From: Chloroflexota bacterium
GTDB taxonomy: Bacteria; Chloroflexota; Ktedonobacteria; Ktedonobacterales; JADMIN01
Direction: 5' to 3'
Assembly (NCBI GenBank): GCA_021323855.1
Contig: JAJPKE010000040.1
Coordinates: forward strand, 1-43,571
DNA: 43,571 bases
Under the pieces are notes generated by a model that had not been told where the DNA came from, made no database searches, and worked only from the letters and a program-made list of their open reading frames with translations. A program made the translations under genes and the position numbers. Each line of letters begins with the position of its first letter. The stretch's first letter is position 1. Below, in pieces: positions 39,836-43,571 of this stretch.

Positions 39836-42457
39836 CTACTTGTTGCGGAACCAGGCCAGCAGATCGTTGCGCGTCCGGGTCTTCAGTTCTTCCGTTTGAT
39901 CAATCTGCTCCAATGCCTGCGCCACGCTGGACTGGAACTCGCCATGCAGTCGTTCGTCGAAGAACGCGACGAGATCGGGCCGTAGCGAGGCCGGCAGTTG
40001 CCCGGTGAACTGGACGATGAATGGGATGAGCGCGCGGCCTACCTCTTCCAGGTATGACCAATGAGCTTTGGTCCACTCCCAGGTCGCGGCTTGCGTCTGC
40101 GTCTGGAAGAGCATCGGCGCCAGGATGCTGACCATGCTCTGGAAGGGGAAGACGCCCTCATCCAGCCACTGGAACGTGCGCGCCACCAGTGCAGGCTGCT
40201 CGAAGCGCGAGAAGCTGCTGACGTAGCGTTCGATCTCCTGCGGCGCAACACCGGCTGCCATGCGTTGCTTGTAGACGGCAAGGTACTGATCTTGCAAAGC
40301 GGCGTCACCAAACTGTGCCGCCGCGCCGACAAAGACCGGCGCCAGATTCGCATCTACCGCCTTCGGATGCTCGCGTTCCCGCGCTGCCCAGCTACGCGCG
40401 TGTTCAATGGCGTTGGCGTCATGCGCATAGCGTGTCATTGCGCCGATCACCAGCGCGCGGGTCTGCCCCTGCCCCTCAGACTCACCTGGTTGGGGTACGT
40501 AGCCCAGCGCAGCCAACTGTGGCGCGTAGATGCGCCCGACCCAGGCGCGGAACGCCGCCAGCGCCTGCGCATCGCCCGCCGACTCCAGGAACGCCTCAAT
40601 CGTCTGCAACCTGTTCGCAACCTGGCGCACGATGCGGTAATCGTCGCTCCGCGCCATGATATCCAGCACATCCAGGAACGCGCCGATGGACTGGCTGCCA
40701 TTGGTGACGAGCGCCCACTGGTCGCGCAGCAATCCCAACTGCTCGCTCGGCGTCAACTCATCCAGATGCGCCAGTAACCGCTGGACGAGGCTCGCATCCA
40801 ACTGCTGCCGGTAGAAGCCCACTTCATCGGCATTGGCATAGCACCATGCCAGTTGCCCGCTGACGGCCAGCGGCACCGTGGCGCTTTGTTCGGCAAGCAG
40901 ATAGCGTTGCTCATGTACTCCGGCGTCATCCTTATAGCGAATCACCAACGGCACCTGCCAGCGTTGCTCATTCCCTGCGCCCGCGCCCTTGCCAGCAAAG
41001 AAGCGTCGCTGGCTCACCTGCAACGCCGTCGCGCCATTGGAGGCGCCAGAGCTATCGAGCGCCACCTGGATGATGGGATGGCCGGCTTGCAGGATCCAGC
41101 TTTCCATGATTGGCGTTACATTGGTCTGCGAAGCGTTTTGCAGATGCCGCCAGAGATCACTGCCCGCCGCATTGCTCTCTGCGAACTCACGCATGTAGGT
41201 GCGGAGTCCGGCACGGAAGGTCTCTTGTCCCAGGAAGTTCTCCAGCATGCGTAACACCGCGCAGCCTTTGGTGTAGGTGATCTGGTCGAAGTTCTCCATG
41301 ACCGCTTCGGGCGTCTCGGCGGGCTTGTAAATGGCATGGGTGTTGGCGAGTGCGTCGGTTTCCAGGATGCGCTCTGCCATCAGCCTGAACTCGTCCCAGA
41401 TCTGATACTGTGGCGAGAGCGCGTCCACCACGCGATAGGACATCCAACTGGCGAACGCCTCATTCAGCCAGATGTCATCCCACCAGCGCATCGTCACCAG
41501 GTCGCCGAACCACATATGCGCAAACTCATGGGCAATCGTGACGGTGATGCTCTTCTCCTGCCGCCAGGAGGTCATCTGCGGGTCCATTAGCAGCAGGATA
41601 TCCTGCGACATGATGAGGCCGGCGTTTTCCATTGCGCCCGCCGCGAAATCCGGCACGGCCAACTGATCCAGCTTGCCGAAATGATAGGGCGTTGCAAAGT
41701 AGTCTTCATACCACGGCAACAGACGCGCGGTATAATCGAGGGCGAACTGGCCGGTGTGTTCTTTGCCTTGCGCGCTCCAAATGCGCAGCGGCACGCCATT
41801 CACCACTGTTTCCGGCGTGCTGGCCAGATTGCCGATAGCCAGCGCCAGTAGATAACTGGACATCGGCGCAGTAGGCGCGAACGTCCAGGTTTTGGAGTCG
41901 CCGTCGTCACTCTCCGTCACCGAGACCAGCGCGCCATTGGTCAGCACGGTGACATCGGGGGCGGTGGTCACGCGCCAGGTGAAGGACGCCTTGAAGGCCG
42001 GCTCATCGAAACACGGCAGGATAGCCCGCGCGCCAATGGTTTCACACTGCGTGCAGATCATCTGATCGGCGCCGTTCGAGGCCAGATAAATGCCTTCCAG
42101 GCCATTGGTGACGACGCCGGTATAGGTGAGGGTGAGCGTGGCTGCGCCAGGGGTGAGCGTATCCGGGAACTGCACGATCACCAGTTCGCGGTCGGCGTCC
42201 ACTGTGGCGGCGCCCGCCAGCGTGCGACCATCTGAGCCCTCGCGGATCAGCGTGGCGTCTGTCACGGTGATGGCGCGGGCGTTCAGTTCAATAGTGGAAG
42301 ACGGTTCGAGTATCTCTACCTGGATAGCTACACGACCGCGCAGTTCTTCGCGCCCGATGCGGGCGTCAACGGCGAGATCATAGTGGCGCGGTAACACAGT
42401 CCGTGGCAGCCGGTAGGCTTTCGGGTTGGTAGAAGTTGTCGTTGGATTCGGGTTCAT
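39836..42457 (-). CDS. M1-family aminopeptidase
   Basis: An 873-residue zinc aminopeptidase that removes N-terminal residues from peptides. The exopeptidase motif GAMENAG precedes the zinc site HEFAHMWFGDLVTMRWWDD with the third ligand Glu in NEAFASW. The catalytic Tyr is in YTKGCAVLRMLE. The N-terminal beta-domain (PRTVLPRHYDLAVDARIGRE) and the helical C-terminal domain of ERAP1/tricorn F3 type (WKCA-like ...WQVPLVIRYKDD) are complete. There is no signal peptide, so it is cytoplasmic. GAGGAG 6 nt before ATG 42457 sets the start. Confidence 0.95.
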   Translation of the reverse strand: MNPNPTTTSTNPKAYRLPRTVLPRHYDLAVDARIGREELRGRVAIQVEILEPSSTIELNARAITVTDATLIREGSDGRTLAGAATVDADRELVIVQFPDTLTPGAATLTLTYTGVVTNGLEGIYLASNGADQMICTQCETIGARAILPCFDEPAFKASFTWRVTTAPDVTVLTNGALVSVTESDDGDSKTWTFAPTAPMSSYLLALAIGNLASTPETVVNGVPLRIWSAQGKEHTGQFALDYTARLLPWYEDYFATPYHFGKLDQLAVPDFAAGAMENAGLIMSQDILLLMDPQMTSWRQEKSITVTIAHEFAHMWFGDLVTMRWWDDIWLNEAFASWMSYRVVDALSPQYQIWDEFRLMAERILETDALANTHAIYKPAETPEAVMENFDQITYTKGCAVLRMLENFLGQETFRAGLRTYMREFAESNAAGSDLWRHLQNASQTNVTPIMESWILQAGHPIIQVALDSSGASNGATALQVSQRRFFAGKGAGAGNEQRWQVPLVIRYKDDAGVHEQRYLLAEQSATVPLAVSGQLAWCYANADEVGFYRQQLDASLVQRLLAHLDELTPSEQLGLLRDQWALVTNGSQSIGAFLDVLDIMARSDDYRIVRQVANRLQTIEAFLESAGDAQALAAFRAWVGRIYAPQLAALGYVPQPGESEGQGQTRALVIGAMTRYAHDANAIEHARSWAAREREHPKAVDANLAPVFVGAAAQFGDAALQDQYLAVYKQRMAAGVAPQEIERYVSSFSRFEQPALVARTFQWLDEGVFPFQSMVSILAPMLFQTQTQAATWEWTKAHWSYLEEVGRALIPFIVQFTGQLPASLRPDLVAFFDERLHGEFQSSVAQALEQIDQTEELKTRTRNDLLAWFRNK

Positions 42458-42800
42458 CGCGGTCTCCTCGGTCGTATGGATCAACGCACAGGCCAACAAA
42501 TAACCATCAGTTCCCTTTTTGTGCCTTCGTTGCGGCGTGACAAACGCAACATCGGTACCTGTATCTCTATCGTGTATCTCTATCGTGTATCTCTATCGTG
42601 ACGTGTGGCGTGGCTGCTCTTTATCCGCAGGCGTTCGATATCAGCCATATTCCTGACTGCAATGGCAAACCAGGCCGGAGCAGCAGATCACGGCACTTTT
42701 GTATACCGACTAGAAGGTATGTGAATTGTAGCCGGTAGAGCTGCATCCGTCAAGGTGTGTGGAATAGACTAAAAGGAGGAGCGCGCAATTTATGTAACCT
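42458..42800. other. Intergenic stretch with 13-bp tandem repeat
   Basis: The region between the aminopeptidase and PIN genes holds no gene. Apart from the 13-bp repeat it has no clear structure; a T-rich tract lies near 42515. Confidence 0.55.
42562..42600. repeat. Three perfect 13-bp tandem repeats
   Basis: tatctctatcgtg occurs three times without change, 105-143 nt upstream of the aminopeptidase start. It could be a binding array or a length-variable spacer in the promoter region. Confidence 0.9.
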
Positions 42801-43247
42801 TTAGGGCATCAGTAAATCGCTCAGGACTGTCACTATCAGACCTGAGACGCGGCGAAATGCAGCATCGTTGGTCAAAAATAAGCCGCAACCTAGTTCCAAT
42901 GCCGTTGCTGCATGAATAGCATCTGGTGTTTTCAATCCAGCTATTGCTCTGATGTGCGTAGCTCGTTCCACTATATCACGTGCAATTGGTGCCAACTGCA
43001 CATCCGGTGACGTAAGCAATACCGTACGGAACGCAGTTTCCAGCACTTGGTCGCCATTGCGGATGGGTTTAACTAATGTTTCTAACAGCGTCAACTCACT
43101 CGTAAGGACAGATAGACCCTGCATACGGATATCTTGCCAAAAGGTATCCAGCACTGGATAGTATGGCGCTACGCGCTCAATGGAATAGATGAATCCATTT
43201 GCGTCAAGATAGATGCTGCCACTCGCAGGGAGGGTTAGCGTTCCCAC
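42801..43247 (-). CDS. PIN-domain toxin (VapC-like)
   Basis: A 148-residue PIN RNase. The four acidic positions are complete: D15 (SIYLDANGFIYSIE), Glu in SELTLLETLVKP, Asp in KTPDAIHAATALE and Asp in FLTNDAAFRRV. It overlaps the upstream antitoxin gene by 13 nt, so translation is coupled. Target RNA is unknown. Confidence 0.88.
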   Translation of the reverse strand: MGTLTLPASGSIYLDANGFIYSIERVAPYYPVLDTFWQDIRMQGLSVLTSELTLLETLVKPIRNGDQVLETAFRTVLLTSPDVQLAPIARDIVERATHIRAIAGLKTPDAIHAATALELGCGLFLTNDAAFRRVSGLIVTVLSDLLMP

Positions 43248-43474
43248 GAATCACGCTCTTCGCGGATATAATCGTCTACCTCTTCGGCAGTATGAAACAG
43301 GCGATGGCCAGGAAGCGCAGTAATGAAGTCAATGACCGATGGGCCATTTCGTGTCTCTTCGTTAGCTGGCGTAATTGCAACGCTCACCCGTTGGCCTGGT
43401 TGCAAACCCGGCACCGGTACATGAACGCTGCCATCCGGCTGGACAGTTGTGTCAATATGGAGAATAGTTCCCAT
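43235..43474 (-). CDS. VapB-like antitoxin
   Basis: A 79-residue protein. The N-terminal half (HIDTTVQPDGSVHVPVPGLQ) is a small beta-fold DNA-binding or dimer domain. The C-terminal half (FITALPGHRLFHTAEEVDDY IREERDSW) is the helical tail often seen in antitoxins paired with PIN toxins, where it binds the toxin. GAAGGG lies 9 nt before the start. The tRNA gene ends 39 nt upstream. Confidence 0.82.
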   Translation of the reverse strand: MGTILHIDTTVQPDGSVHVPVPGLQPGQRVSVAITPANEETRNGPSVIDFITALPGHRLFHTAEEVDDYIREERDSWER

Positions 43475-43488
43475 AATGGCCGCCCTTC

Positions 43489-43514
43489 AAAAGAGGATTC
43501 AATAGTGCCTCTTT
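43489..43514 (-). terminator. Hairpin terminator of the tRNA gene
   Basis: On the minus strand AAAGAGG and CCTCTTTT pair around an 11-nt loop directly after the tRNA 3' end, and T's follow. Confidence 0.6.
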
Positions 43515-43571
43515 GGTAGGGCGAGAGGGACTCGAACCCTCACTCCGGGTTGGCCGGAAGCGGATTTTAAG
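43514..43571 (-). tRNA. tRNA-Leu(UAA), 3' part (cut by window edge)
   Basis: Reading the minus strand, the anticodon loop is CTTAAAA with anticodon TAA at 43569-43567 and a 5-bp stem side TCCGC. A long variable arm tccgg-ccaac-ccgga marks a class II tRNA. The T arm GAGGGTTCGAGTCCCTC and the encoded CCA end (43516-43514) complete it. The D arm and acceptor 5' side lie outside the window. Confidence 0.85.

Overview
The window is about 43.6 kb of GC-rich bacterial chromosome with dense genes on both strands and short intergenic gaps. Gene style and content suggest a member of the Chloroflexota, perhaps Ktedonobacteria. The clues are many proteins with appended zinc ribbons, a DnaQ exonuclease fused to a DinG-like region, Helicase_C_3/SWIM proteins, GC-rich inverted repeats at gene ends and solitary metabolic genes. 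This placement is inference; there is no rRNA marker here.

Layout. 1-1.6 kb: the 3' end of an IS5-type insertion sequence, a D-amino-acid oxidase-type flavoenzyme (minus strand) and a MITE-like inverted-repeat element. 1.6-8.6 kb: a PucR regulator, a small zinc-ribbon membrane protein, an RdgB nucleotide-pool sanitiser, a large DnaQ/degenerate-DinG protein and coaD. 8.6-11.7 kb: a lipoprotein, hutI and a DUF433/PIN toxin-antitoxin pair. 12-17.7 kb: a tandem-GNAT acetyltransferase, a lipoprotein, a divergent AraC/DinB pair, an odd ABM-monooxygenase/transposase-N-terminus fusion and a zinc-ribbon sigma factor. 17.7-23.1 kb: an MFS exporter, a YrdB-like membrane protein, a TetR regulator, an alpha/beta hydrolase and a membrane-anchored trypsin-like protease. 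23.8-26.6 kb: purK, then an overlapping ParA/unknown-partner pair. 26.6-31.3 kb: a long non-coding stretch with repeats, an orphan peptide-binding lipoprotein and a HlyD-type adaptor. 31.3-36.7 kb (minus strand): an FHA/zinc-ribbon protein, then a promoter with a perfect palindrome, then three genes in a row: a 90-residue protein with a long Asp/Glu tail, a SWIM-finger protein with a weak Helicase_C_3-like end, and a Helicase_C_3 protein. 36.9-43.6 kb: acetyl-CoA synthetase, a small membrane protein, an M1 aminopeptidase, a VapBC-like pair and the 3' part of tRNA-Leu(UAA).

The strongest candidates for something undescribed are the acidic-tail/SWIM/Helicase_C_3 operon, the DnaQ exonuclease fused to a helicase region that has lost its ATPase motifs, the ABM-transposase domain fusion, and the ParA partner gene. 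Ten copies of a GC-rich inverted repeat sit at gene ends or just before starts. In two cases, before rdgB and the DnaQ/DinG-like gene, the coding-strand copy can form a G-quadruplex in the leader. All functional statements rest on motifs read by eye; no database search was run.
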